From assembly GCA_964195945.1 (NCBI GenBank), contig CAXMRC010000001.1:1-10406 (forward strand): a DNA stretch of 10,406 nt, read 5' to 3'. The first letter of the stretch is position 1, and every line of letters begins with the position of its first letter. The translations under genes were made by a program, and so were the position numbers. Positions 1-7,201 of the stretch are shown one piece after another. The stretch is from JAAETI01 sp964195945 (GTDB taxonomy: Bacteria; Actinomycetota; Acidimicrobiia; Spongiisociales; UBA5794). Under the pieces are notes generated by a model. It worked only from the letters and a program-made list of their open reading frames with translations, was not told where the DNA came from and ran no database searches.

Positions 1-1
1 C

Positions 2-556
2 TCGTATGGCGACATCGGACTTCACGAATACCCGGACAGGTATTGCATCGAGATCATCGACATCGACCGGTGGCGGCAGACCATCAGAGCCAGCGATTTC
101 CTCCCCAAGCCGGTGCGGGCGACATATCCGCAATTCAGGACCCTGGTGGGTCTGGCAAACGAGGTTTGGTACGAAGTCGCTGCCGGCGAGCAGCGATACA
201 TCGATGGCTTCTATGTCGAGTTACCGACCGCCGGAACCACATACAACATCAATGTCAGCATCTGGCTCGAAGAGATCGCCATCGACATCGACGGTGATGG
301 CGTGTGGGACCGCACCGTCACGTGTTCCGCCGGCGATACGGAATCGCTTACCGACTGTGGTGGCTCGCTCGAGGACCCGATCTTCACCTTCGAGTACGAA
401 CAGCGAGCATTTCACCACTTCATCATTGAGAGCCGGTGGGCAGGCGAAGCAATCGACGAGGAAGGCATCGTCCACATCCTCGACCCCAACTATCTCGCGG
501 TGCAGCATGCCTTCGATTGGGAGACCGTCGAGGTCCGCAGCTCACTCGATGGGTAG
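2..556 (+). CDS. 3' part of an unrecognised gene (hypothetical protein, start outside window)
   Basis: The frame is open from the first complete codon to a TAG at 554-556, giving 184 residues with no start that looks genuine, so the gene very probably begins before the window. A GTG at 113 is available, but the reading frame before it has the same composition and no ribosome site precedes it. The protein is acidic and rich in aromatic residues, with three cysteines and no membrane segment in the visible part. An acidic loop DIDGDGVWD (284-310) has Asp at positions 1, 3, 5 and 9, as in calcium-binding loops of the EF-hand/dockerin/thrombospondin-3 type, but the usual Glu at position 12 is missing. 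The composition would suit an exported protein, which cannot be confirmed without the N-terminus. I do not recognise the family. Confidence 0.7.
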   Translation, partial: SYGDIGLHEYPDRYCIEIIDIDRWRQTIRASDFLPKPVRATYPQFRTLVGLANEVWYEVAAGEQRYIDGFYVELPTAGTTYNINVSIWLEEIAIDIDGDGVWDRTVTCSAGDTESLTDCGGSLEDPIFTFEYEQRAFHHFIIESRWAGEAIDEEGIVHILDPNYLAVQHAFDWETVEVRSSLDG

Positions 557-585
557 CCCTACTTCGTGATTTCGCTAATCGCCAC

Positions 586-602
586 GTGCGAATAGCTCGC
601 AC
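586..602. terminator. perfect 6-bp hairpin after the first gene
   Basis: GTGCGA and TCGCAC flank a 5-nt loop, 30 nt after the stop codon. A second tight inverted repeat, CGGCC-AA-GGCCG, follows at 608-619. Neither is followed by a T-run, so this is at best an actinobacterial-style terminator without a U tract. The 166-bp gap it lies in holds no gene that I can see. Confidence 0.35.
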
Positions 603-711
603 CTAACCGGCCAAGGCCGTCGGGTCGCCGGTCAGAAACGTGCTCGCCTGGACCCCACCCCTATGCCTCCAGGAGTAGGGTCGAAAGAAGGTAGCGCAAC
701 GGCGGTGTGAT

Positions 712-718
712 AGGGAGG
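712..718 (+). promoter_or_regulatory. ribosome binding site of the membrane hydrolase
   Basis: AGGGAGG lies 4 nt before the ATG at 723 and 13 nt before a second in-frame ATG at 732. It supports initiation in this immediate area, with 723 slightly too close but still the better choice. Confidence 0.6.
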
Positions 719-722
719 GACG

Positions 723-3700
723 ATGCGACCGATGCGAACGTGGTTCGGGCCCGGGTATCGCGGCGAGGGCATCGTCGGCAACGCCACAACCCGCCGCTAC
801 ACCGACAGCACCGGCCAGCCCCAGGTAGACATTCAGGAGGGCGAGGCGATCATCCCCGCTGGTGTTGTCGAGCTACGGGTCCACGGCGTCAACGGGGGCA
901 CACCCGAACAGAACCTGCACGACCCCAACCCGGTGCGGGTCGCCGGTGATGACACCGCCGGTTTTTACCGTCGCCGCAGTGAGCTGGTGACCGGGCCCGA
1001 CCGCACCGTCGAGGCGTACAACTGGTCGTCGATCAACTCCAAGAAGCGAGTACGGGCGTGGTGGCTGGTGCTGTTTCCGTTTGCTGCTGCCAACTTCGCC
1101 GGCTGGCTTCTCCCAAAGGATCAGAACCCGAAACTGCGCACCACCGCACAGGTGCTGGTTCGCCTGATCGGGCTGTGTGTGACGATCCTCGCCATCGTGG
1201 GTTCCGCCCTGGTGTTTGTGGATCTAATCGGGGTGCAGTGCGGTACCGTCGCCGGCTGCAAGACGAACTTCACCTGGGGCTGGGTTGGCTCGATCGCCGA
1301 CTGGGGCATCATCGATGACCGACCCGTCCGTCTGGCCGTCGCCTACTCGTTCCTACCCGCCTTGGCTCTGCTGGTTCTGTGGTTGTTGGGACGGCGCAGC
1401 AGCGCCTACGAGGCATACGGGGCGGGCACCCCAACCACTGAAGAGCCGATCGGTGAAGTCATCGACACGGTTCGGATGGACCGGGTGGAGTTCTGGCAGG
1501 CACCAGACGTTGTCTATGTCCAAGCCTGGCTGCATGCGACGGCCGCGCTGAGTGCCCTGACGGCCGTGATGGCATTTGCCATTCGTGAGATCGCTCCCGG
1601 TGCCCAGCACCACGACACCTTGATGGCGCTGGGGATGACTGCGCTGGCGGTCGTCGCCGTTGCGGCGGTTGCCGTGGCCGGTATCAGCAAGATGCATCAG
1701 ATCCCGCGCAAGCGGCTTCGCAAACAGGACGCCGCCTTCTTCCATCCGCGCTGGAGTTGGATCCCCGCCGGTGCCGCCATCGCTCTTTATGGCGCGACAT
1801 CGTGGCTGGGGTGGATTTCGATTGGGGGCGCCGAGACCGATCAGGCACCGCTCGAGGCTGTCCGCAACGGTCTGATCTGGACGACGTTCGCTGCCGGGGC
1901 GATGGTGTTCGCCCTCGCCGTCATCGTGGGAGCCCTGCGGTCTGCGGTGTTTGCCTTTGTGGCGGGACCGGCGTTGTTCTACTTCATGGCGCAATCGGGC
2001 CCGGAGCCCAACTTCACGTGGCTGAGTGGCGGTGCATGGCTGGCTATCGAACTGGTCATGGCCGTTGCCGGTGTTGCCTGGTACAGCTGGCGGGCCGCCG
2101 GTCAGCAAGGGCCACCCCGACCCGGCGACCACACCTCGAACCCGGTGTGGATCTTTGGGACAACTGCGTTGATCATCGTGGCTGGCGCCGCGGCGTTTAT
2201 CCGCATCGACGGCACTGTGCTGAAGGCAGCCACGGTTCTCATCCCCCTGTTGTACTTGGGGCTGCAGTTCAGCACCCAGATCCGCCACGGCCACGACTAC
2301 CCCGCCAAGGAGGAGATGCGGGAGGGCACCGCAGCCGTGATTGCAGCCCTCGGGGTGATATCGATGCTCACCGCAGTCAGCTCGGGCGCCGTCTTCGTAG
2401 CGGGACGACTTGGCGAAACCCGTCCGATACCACGGCTGTCCGCCGGTGGGTCCTCTGACTTCTGTGTCTCAACAGTCATTTGTTACCCCGCCGAAGTGGG
2501 TTGGTTCTCGCTGGCGGCGCTCGCCGGGTTTGTTGCTCTCGGTATCACCGTTGGGCTACGGCTGCTGCTGCTAAATAGGCTCCGCTGGAGATCGAAGGGC
2601 CCGGATCTTTGTGCGGACTTCGACAAGGCCGAGGTGCCCGACATTGCCTATGACATTGATGGGGGCTGTACCGACCCCGAGCACAACACGGAGCGGCTCG
2701 GTTTCACCAAGCGAGCGGTTAACGCCCGCTGGTTCGCCAATGTCACCGACGATGCGGACTGGGTTATCAGCGCTGCAGTGATGACAACGCTGACGCTGCT
2801 GGTAGCCGCGGTCGTTGCCCGTCTTGAGGACACGCTGCCGACCTCGACGACAAACATCATCTTTGACGTGGCAGCGTGGCTGGTCGGCTTTGTCGTTGTG
2901 GGGGTGGCTTTCCTTGTCTATTCGGCACGGGACAACAAGCAGATGCGGGAGACCATGGGGATCCTGTGGGACGTGATGTCGTTCTTCCCGCGGCGCTTCC
3001 ACCCCTTGGCACCACCTTGTTATGCGGAACGGTCGGTGATCGATGTTCGTAACCGGGTGATCTACATGACGACCAGGGGCGCCGACATGACCAGGGTCGC
3101 CGACAGCAACGTCATCCTGGTGGCCCACAGCGAGGGCACGTTGATCACCACGGCAGCGCTGCTGAGCCTCCTGCCGGGCGAGCACACCGCTAGTTCGGAC
3201 ATCACCGCCCACCCCGGCCATCCCGAACCAACCGGGAACGAGCTGCAGCGGGTGGCATTTGTGACCTATGGGTGCATGCTGGCCCGTTTGTATGGACGGG
3301 CGTGGCCCGATCAGCTTCCCGAGCAAACTCTGGCCGGGCTCAAACACGCTCTTGAGGGCACCGGGGCACGGCCCCCGTACGGCGGCGATGAGTTCCCGAT
3401 GCACCCTGCGGGCAAGCTGTCGCGATGGATCAACTTTGGCCGCTACTCGGACTACCTGGGCGGACGGGTGTTTCAGGGATTGCAACGCAAGCCAGTTGTG
3501 TCGGACCGTCAACCGGAGGGCGACCAGCGCTGTGATGACGTGTTCTTCATCGACCCGGTGCGAAGATGGCGCTGGCATGGCCAGTTGGACCATGCCCGTC
3601 TGTGGCGCCACAGCTTCGACTACGAAAGCGACATGGAAGACCCCCGTCTCCGTGAGCACATCTGGGCCGTGGCTCGGGTGTTCCGTGGCGAGCAGGAGGC

Positions 3701-3761
3701 GGCGGTTCTGACCGATTACCCGTGGATGACGGCGTGTGAAGCAGACCACGACACAACGTAG
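723..3761 (+). CDS. large polytopic membrane protein with a split alpha/beta-hydrolase (lipase-like) core
   Basis: The protein has 1012 residues. Residues 50-62 read VELRVHGVNGGTP, a beta-strand ending in His54-Gly55 like the oxyanion-hole strand of serine hydrolases. About 14-15 hydrophobic helices follow between residues 110 and 745, among them those near 112-128, 141-164, 195-220 and 265-315. The soluble C-terminus carries VILVAHSEGT, a nucleophile elbow (GxSxG type with Ala in place of the first Gly) with Ser803. Asp910 (in GRYSDYLGG) and His963 (in WRHSFDYE) are plausible partners for a triad. The motifs RVHGV.GGTPE and PLAPPCYAERSV resemble uncharacterised actinobacterial membrane proteins I have seen described only as lipase-like or hypothetical. 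The inference is a membrane-embedded esterase or lipase of unknown substrate. A 45-nt gap separates it from the lipoprotein gene downstream, so the two could be co-transcribed. Confidence 0.93.
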   Translation: MRPMRTWFGPGYRGEGIVGNATTRRYTDSTGQPQVDIQEGEAIIPAGVVELRVHGVNGGTPEQNLHDPNPVRVAGDDTAGFYRRRSELVTGPDRTVEAYNWSSINSKKRVRAWWLVLFPFAAANFAGWLLPKDQNPKLRTTAQVLVRLIGLCVTILAIVGSALVFVDLIGVQCGTVAGCKTNFTWGWVGSIADWGIIDDRPVRLAVAYSFLPALALLVLWLLGRRSSAYEAYGAGTPTTEEPIGEVIDTVRMDRVEFWQAPDVVYVQAWLHATAALSALTAVMAFAIREIAPGAQHHDTLMALGMTALAVVAVAAVAVAGISKMHQIPRKRLRKQDAAFFHPRWSWIPAGAAIALYGATSWLGWISIGGAETDQAPLEAVRNGLIWTTFAAGAMVFALAVIVGALRSAVFAFVAGPALFYFMAQSGPEPNFTWLSGGAWLAIELVMAVAGVAWYSWRAAGQQGPPRPGDHTSNPVWIFGTTALIIVAGAAAFIRIDGTVLKAATVLIPLLYLGLQFSTQIRHGHDYPAKEEMREGTAAVIAALGVISMLTAVSSGAVFVAGRLGETRPIPRLSAGGSSDFCVSTVICYPAEVGWFSLAALAGFVALGITVGLRLLLLNRLRWRSKGPDLCADFDKAEVPDIAYDIDGGCTDPEHNTERLGFTKRAVNARWFANVTDDADWVISAAVMTTLTLLVAAVVARLEDTLPTSTTNIIFDVAAWLVGFVVVGVAFLVYSARDNKQMRETMGILWDVMSFFPRRFHPLAPPCYAERSVIDVRNRVIYMTTRGADMTRVADSNVILVAHSEGTLITTAALLSLLPGEHTASSDITAHPGHPEPTGNELQRVAFVTYGCMLARLYGRAWPDQLPEQTLAGLKHALEGTGARPPYGGDEFPMHPAGKLSRWINFGRYSDYLGGRVFQGLQRKPVVSDRQPEGDQRCDDVFFIDPVRRWRWHGQLDHARLWRHSFDYESDMEDPRLREHIWAVARVFRGEQEAAVLTDYPWMTACEADHDTT

Positions 3762-3806
3762 CTGCCGACCGGGAACCAAATCCGGTGCCGGTTGCGTCAC
3801 ATCGCT

Positions 3807-4559
3807 ATGAAACTATTCATCCTTCCAATTCTGCTCGTACTCGTGTTGGCGGCTTGTGGCGGAGGCGAGGCCTCTTCGGACGGGTCCTCCGCTGTTGACC
3901 CCGATGGGGATTGGGTCTTGATCGATGGCATGGACACGATCGCTGACTTCCCGATCACTCTGTCAATCGAGGGGAACCAGGTGTCGGGTAGGGCAGCGTG
4001 CAATTCGTACGGCGGGACGATTCGAATCAACGGAACTGCCGTCGCCATTAGTGAGCTGTTCCAAACTGAGATGGGTTGCCAACCGGAAGTGATGGAAGCG
4101 GAACAGAGGTTCCTGGCCGCCCTTGCATCAGTTGACAATTTCAGTGTCGATGGCACCCGGCTCACTCTCTCGGGGTCAGGCGCCGGCCTCGGATTCGAGC
4201 CGGTGACACCGGTCCCCACATCCGCACTCGTCGGAACCACCTGGGTGCTGGACACCCTCATCGAGGGCGAAACCGCCTCCACAGTTGCGGGTGACCCGGC
4301 GACACTGTTACTTAGTGCAGACGGCACACTGACCGCCTCGACCGGATGCCGGACGCTGACGGGAACCTGGCTCGAGAATGGTGGCGTGATCGTGGTTCCG
4401 AACCTGTCCGCCGATGGTGAGTGCCCGGATGACCTGTGGAAGCAGGACTCACTGGTGGTGACCGTCATCGAGGACGAGTTCAGCGCTGAGGTTGAGGGCA
4501 ACACTCTGACCCTTACCTCGATGGGCGGCGACGGCCTTGTCTACCGCTCCGAGGGCTGA
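3807..4559 (+). CDS. lipoprotein with two META (HslJ-like) domains
   Basis: The protein has 250 residues from ATG 3807; a TTG at 3792 would only add five residues in front of the signal peptide. MKLFILPILLVLVLAAC is a lipoprotein signal with lipidated Cys17, followed by a short Gly/Ser linker. Residues ~28-115 form a META domain with the family hallmarks: a starting W.L, G..ACNSYGG, T.MGC and E..FLAAL, ending in LTLSG. Residues ~130-248 form a second, more divergent copy (GTTWVLD, STGCRTLTGTW, LTLTS). META domains occur in HslJ of E. coli and in many secreted proteins; their biochemical role is poorly defined and has been linked to stress or novobiocin tolerance. The product should sit on the outer face of the membrane. 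No good ribosome site is visible; the gene follows the membrane hydrolase by 45 nt. Confidence 0.92.
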   Translation: MKLFILPILLVLVLAACGGGEASSDGSSAVDPDGDWVLIDGMDTIADFPITLSIEGNQVSGRAACNSYGGTIRINGTAVAISELFQTEMGCQPEVMEAEQRFLAALASVDNFSVDGTRLTLSGSGAGLGFEPVTPVPTSALVGTTWVLDTLIEGETASTVAGDPATLLLSADGTLTASTGCRTLTGTWLENGGVIVVPNLSADGECPDDLWKQDSLVVTVIEDEFSAEVEGNTLTLTSMGGDGLVYRSEG

Positions 4560-4574
4560 CCCCCCACTACCGCC

Positions 4575-4667
4575 CAGCGGGACGGCAACCCCCATGACGG
4601 CGTCGCCAAGATTGGACGCGATGACGGCGGCCCACAGCTTGTTGAAGCTCCGGCCGAGGGTTGCCAT
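4575..4667 (-). pseudogene. remnant of the N-terminus of an MFS transporter
   Basis: Read on the - strand from an ATG at 4667, 31 codons give MATLGRSFNKLW followed by AAVIASNLGDAVMGVAVPL. This matches the start of actinobacterial major-facilitator permeases (LGR.F..LWAA...SNL.DG....A.PLL, first membrane helix). The similarity stops abruptly at 4575, where the frame runs into Gly/Ser codons and then antisense to the lipoprotein gene, whose stop is at 4559. The rest of the permease (about 370 residues) is absent. A deletion that joined the lipoprotein 3' end to the transporter start is the simplest explanation. The 95 bp between this start and the pirin gene would be its old promoter side. The recognition rests on a short segment and on memory of the family. 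Confidence 0.6.
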
Positions 4668-4735
4668 ACGGCACACCATGAATGCATCGTGGGTGCAGTC
4701 CCATCACAGGAATATCGTCACCAGACCCTCGGTTG

Positions 4736-4752
4736 GTCCCTTAGTCTGGGAC
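4736..4752. promoter_or_regulatory. inverted repeat upstream of the pirin gene
   Basis: GTCCC and GGGAC are separated by 7 nt and end 22 nt before the pirin start. A weak -35-like TTGGTC (4733-4738) and a -10-like ACATCT (4756-4761), 17 nt apart, would place the repeat across the spacer, as for an operator. The promoter boxes are poor matches. Confidence 0.3.
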
Positions 4753-4774
4753 TCCACATCTAAGGACTCAACTG

Positions 4775-5797
4775 ATGCCGACCAACCCCATCATCGAAAT
4801 TGTCGAACTTGGCTTCCCGTGGGTGGGGCTCGATCCCTTCATCATGACCGTGCACCATGTCGACGAGTATCCCGAGGGCAACGAGCAACTGGGCCCGGTG
4901 ACAGCGCTCGCAGGGCGCAATATCGGTTCGGATTTCTCGTATCAGGATGGTTGGTCGATGTATCACGGCGATGTGGTGCCGGGGTTCCCGCAACATCCCC
5001 ACCGCGGCTTTGAGACGGTGACGGTGGTGCGCCGGGGCTATGTCGATCACTCGGATTCACTGGGGGCAACCGCCCGTTACGGCGGCGGTGACGTGCAGTG
5101 GCTGACCACCGGGTCGGGGATCATGCATTCCGAGATGTTCCCGCTGATCCAGGAGAACTCGGGCAACCCGCTTGAGCTCTTCCAGATCTGGCTGAACTTG
5201 CCCCCGCAGTCGAAGATGGTTGACGCCTACTTTGGGATGTTGTGGAGCGAGACAATTCCGACTCTCACCCCTGCCCCGGGTGTGAGCGTTGACGTGATGG
5301 CCGGTTCGATCGGCGACACTATGGCCCCTGCTCCCCCACCTGATTCGTGGGCATCACGTGCTGATTCACATCTGGGCATCTGGCTGATCCGCCTCGATGC
5401 GGGTGCCCGTTGGGAACTGCCGCTCGGCCCCGCCACCGTCAACCGGATGTTGCATTGTGTCGAAGGCGACGACGTCCGTGTCGCTGGCACCAAAGTCGAC
5501 AACGGCACCGGCGTTCAGCTCCGTCCTGATGTCACCACAACCCTGGAGAACCACGGGGAGCCGGCCGAGTTCCTGTTGTTGCAGGGCGAACCGATCGGAG
5601 CGCCGGTGTTCCAGATGGGCCCGTTTGTGATGAACACACCAGAAGAACTGCGCCAGGCCTTCGACGACTACAACCGCACCCAGTTTGGTGGCTGGCCCTG
5701 GTCGACCCGCAGCCCCGTCCATGCCCGCAGCGACGGCCGCTTCGCCCTCCACGCCGACGGCAAAGTGGAGCACCGCGAGATGCAAAAGAGCGGTTGA
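4775..5797 (+). CDS. pirin family protein (bicupin)
   Basis: The protein has 340 residues. AAGGA at 4762-4766, 8 nt before the ATG, fixes the start. The N-terminal cupin carries the pirin metal site: HPHRGFET with His74 and His76, then GIMHSEMF with His118 and Glu120. The spacing is close to that of human pirin (His56, His58, His101, Glu103), so an iron-binding site is expected. FQIWLNLPP (136-144) is also typical of pirins. The C-terminal cupin spans about 200-300 and lacks an obvious metal site. Bacterial pirins are cytoplasmic; some have quercetinase activity or bind metabolic enzymes, and the role of this one cannot be told from sequence. The gene converges, 7 bp apart, with an HxlR-type regulator gene. 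A fragment of a second, closely related copy lies at 8061-8114. Confidence 0.95.
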   Translation: MPTNPIIEIVELGFPWVGLDPFIMTVHHVDEYPEGNEQLGPVTALAGRNIGSDFSYQDGWSMYHGDVVPGFPQHPHRGFETVTVVRRGYVDHSDSLGATARYGGGDVQWLTTGSGIMHSEMFPLIQENSGNPLELFQIWLNLPPQSKMVDAYFGMLWSETIPTLTPAPGVSVDVMAGSIGDTMAPAPPPDSWASRADSHLGIWLIRLDAGARWELPLGPATVNRMLHCVEGDDVRVAGTKVDNGTGVQLRPDVTTTLENHGEPAEFLLLQGEPIGAPVFQMGPFVMNTPEELRQAFDDYNRTQFGGWPWSTRSPVHARSDGRFALHADGKVEHREMQKSG

Positions 5798-5804
5798 ACC
5801 CGCC

Positions 5805-6248
5805 TTAGATATCCCAGGTTTCCTCGGACTCCTTGGCTTCGCGGTCGCAGGTGGGGCAGTACCAGCGAACTTCGAGCGGCGTGCCACACAAACCATGGCG
5901 GGGACCCTCCGCATCATCGCTATGGCGGGACCCCCAGGCGGTGAGCAGGCTGATGGCGCCCGCAAGGTCGTTGCCGGATGCGGTGAGGGTGTATTCGAAC
6001 CGAGGTGGCTTCTCCGTGTAGGTACGGGCGATGACCAACGATTCCGCCTCGAGCATCTTGAGCCGGGCCGAAAGTGTATTTGCGGCGATCCCGGCAACGT
6101 CGCTCTGCAAGTCGCCAAAGCGGCGCGGCCCATCCAACAACGCTTCGATAACGAGCAGAGTCCATCGGTCGCCAACTTTGGACAGAGCGGCGTGGAGCGG
6201 TGAGTGTGGGTTTGGCATCAATAGCACGCTAGTTCCAATCGTCGTCAT
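5805..6248 (-). CDS. HxlR-family winged-helix transcriptional regulator
   Basis: The protein has up to 147 residues. VGDRWTLLVIEALLDGPRRF (25-44) is the HxlR signature helix and is followed by FGDLQ, the recognition region IAANTLSARLKMLE (54-67) and the wing RFEYTLTASG (83-92). A C-terminal tail has Cys121, Cys131 and Cys134 (YCPTCDRE), a possible small zinc knuckle; no N-terminal redox cysteine like that of YodB is present. The start is uncertain. ATG 6248 follows a candidate promoter but has no ribosome site. ATG 6218 (MPNPHSPL) would still give the whole domain and has a TAGCGT box 7 nt upstream, as for leaderless translation. The gene is divergent from the HtrA-type protease and convergent with pirin, both candidate targets along with itself. 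HxlR proteins often sense quinones, aldehydes or redox stress; the ligand here is unknown. Confidence 0.92.
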   Translation of the reverse strand: MTTIGTSVLLMPNPHSPLHAALSKVGDRWTLLVIEALLDGPRRFGDLQSDVAGIAANTLSARLKMLEAESLVIARTYTEKPPRFEYTLTASGNDLAGAISLLTAWGSRHSDDAEGPRHGLCGTPLEVRWYCPTCDREAKESEETWDI

Positions 6249-6264
6249 CCAGGGTGACCACAGA

Positions 6265-6293
6265 ATGATAGACTTGCAACTTGCAAGTGACTA
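6265..6293 (-). promoter_or_regulatory. candidate promoter of the HxlR gene, operator in its spacer
   Basis: On the - strand TAGTCA (6293-6288) and TATCAT (6270-6265) are 17 nt apart, giving 4 of 6 consensus bases in each box. The palindromic site 6279-6288 touches the -35 box and fills half of the spacer, so a bound repressor would block polymerase. Confidence 0.4.
6272..6288. promoter_or_regulatory. candidate HxlR operator between divergent genes
   Basis: The 10-bp perfect palindrome ACTTGCAAGT (6279-6288) is preceded directly by another ACTTGCA (6272-6278), so TTGCAA occurs twice, 7 bp apart. Palindromes with ACTT and AAGT ends suit dimeric winged-helix proteins of the MarR/HxlR kind. The site lies 25 bp before the protease start and 31 bp before the regulator start at 6248, so it could control both. 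Confidence 0.5.
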
Positions 6294-6312
6294 TTAACTA
6301 TTGGGAGCAGCC

Positions 6313-7197
6313 ATGCTGACAGGTGTACAAGAAACGATCACTGAACTTGCCGCAACCGTCGGACCAGCAGTGGTCGGGGTGGGGCGCCGCCGCCACGTTG
6401 GTTCGGGGATTGTGATCGACAACGGGACGGTGCTGACCAACGCGCACAACATCCACAGCCACCAGGTGACGATCGTCTTTGCTGATGGCCGCGTCGAGAC
6501 CGGCGACGTCAAGGGCATCGATACCGACGGTGATGTTGCGGTGGTGGCTGTCGATACGGGCGACGTGAAACCGGTTGCCTGGGGTGACCATGACGTGGAT
6601 CTGGGCAGTCCCGTGGCTGGTGTTTCCAACCCGGGTGGGCGTGGGTTGCGGGTCACCGTTGGCTATGTGTCGAGCATTGACCGCAGTTTCCGCGGACCTC
6701 GCGGCCGCCGCATCAGCGGCAGCATCGAGCACACCGCTCCCCTGCTCCCAGGTTCGTCGGGTGGTCCCATCGTCGATGCGGCAGGCAAGCTGCTCGGTAT
6801 CAACACCAACCGCCTTGGCGAGGGCTTCTATTTGGCGATCGCTGCCGACGGCGAACTGCGGTCCAAGGTGGACAGGCTCGCAGCCGGCGAAGCACCGCAA
6901 CGGCACTATCTCGGTGTGTCGGTCGTTCCCGGGCATGTGGCCCGCAAGATGCGCCGTGCAGTTGGCCTACCCGAGGCAGACGGCGTCTTGGTGCGTGGTG
7001 TGGCTGAGGACGGCCCGGCTGCCGGTGCTGGCATCATTGAGGGCGACATGATCGTCAGTGTTGGCGACACGGCGGTTGCCGATTTCGACGACCTTCACGA
7101 TGCTCTCGATGTGGTGACGCCCGGTGCCGCCTTCACAGTCAAGGTATTGCGGGGAAGCGACGAGATCGAGGTGACCGTCACCATCCCGGTGGACTGA
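6313..7197 (+). CDS. trypsin-like serine protease with PDZ domain (HtrA/DegP type), no export signal
   Basis: The protein has 294 residues. GGGAG at 6303-6307, 5 nt before ATG 6313, supports this start over a TTG at 6301. The protease domain occupies about residues 10-185 with a complete S1C triad: His45 (LTNAHN, where TAAH is usual), Asp74 (DTDGDVAVV) and Ser149 (PGSSGGPI, the oxyanion glycine at 147). A PDZ domain covers about 200-290 (YLGVSV, DGVLVRGV, GDMIVSVGD). Unlike typical DegP/HtrA proteins it has neither a signal peptide nor a membrane anchor, so it probably acts in the cytoplasm or leaves by an unusual route. It is shorter than most HtrA proteins, with a single PDZ. It is transcribed divergently from the HxlR gene across a shared palindrome and converges 4 bp from the acyltransferase gene. 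Confidence 0.94.
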   Translation: MLTGVQETITELAATVGPAVVGVGRRRHVGSGIVIDNGTVLTNAHNIHSHQVTIVFADGRVETGDVKGIDTDGDVAVVAVDTGDVKPVAWGDHDVDLGSPVAGVSNPGGRGLRVTVGYVSSIDRSFRGPRGRRISGSIEHTAPLLPGSSGGPIVDAAGKLLGINTNRLGEGFYLAIAADGELRSKVDRLAAGEAPQRHYLGVSVVPGHVARKMRRAVGLPEADGVLVRGVAEDGPAAGAGIIEGDMIVSVGDTAVADFDDLHDALDVVTPGAAFTVKVLRGSDEIEVTVTIPVD

Positions 7198-7201
7198 GCG
7201 A

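Noticed and set aside
658..680. CCCTA...TAGGG inverted repeat before the membrane hydrolase gene
   Set aside because: A 5-bp stem around 13 nt without T-run, promoter or conserved context is not distinguishable from chance in this composition.
1353..2294. 313-codon open frame on the - strand
   Set aside because: Shadow of the same gene; low-complexity basic translation without domain features.
2571..3800. 409-codon open frame on the - strand opposite the membrane hydrolase gene
   Set aside because: It is antisense to clearly coding sequence with membrane helices and catalytic motifs, and its translation is rich in Arg, His and Gln with no recognisable domain, as expected of a GC-rich shadow frame.
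5366..6175. 269-codon - strand frame spanning the pirin 3' end and HxlR gene
   Set aside because: It overlaps two well-supported genes in another frame and shows no family motif of its own.
4760..6248. Pirin plus HxlR plus protease as a single redox-response system
   Set aside because: The genes have different orientations and no shared operator was found at pirin; adjacency alone does not support a joint system.
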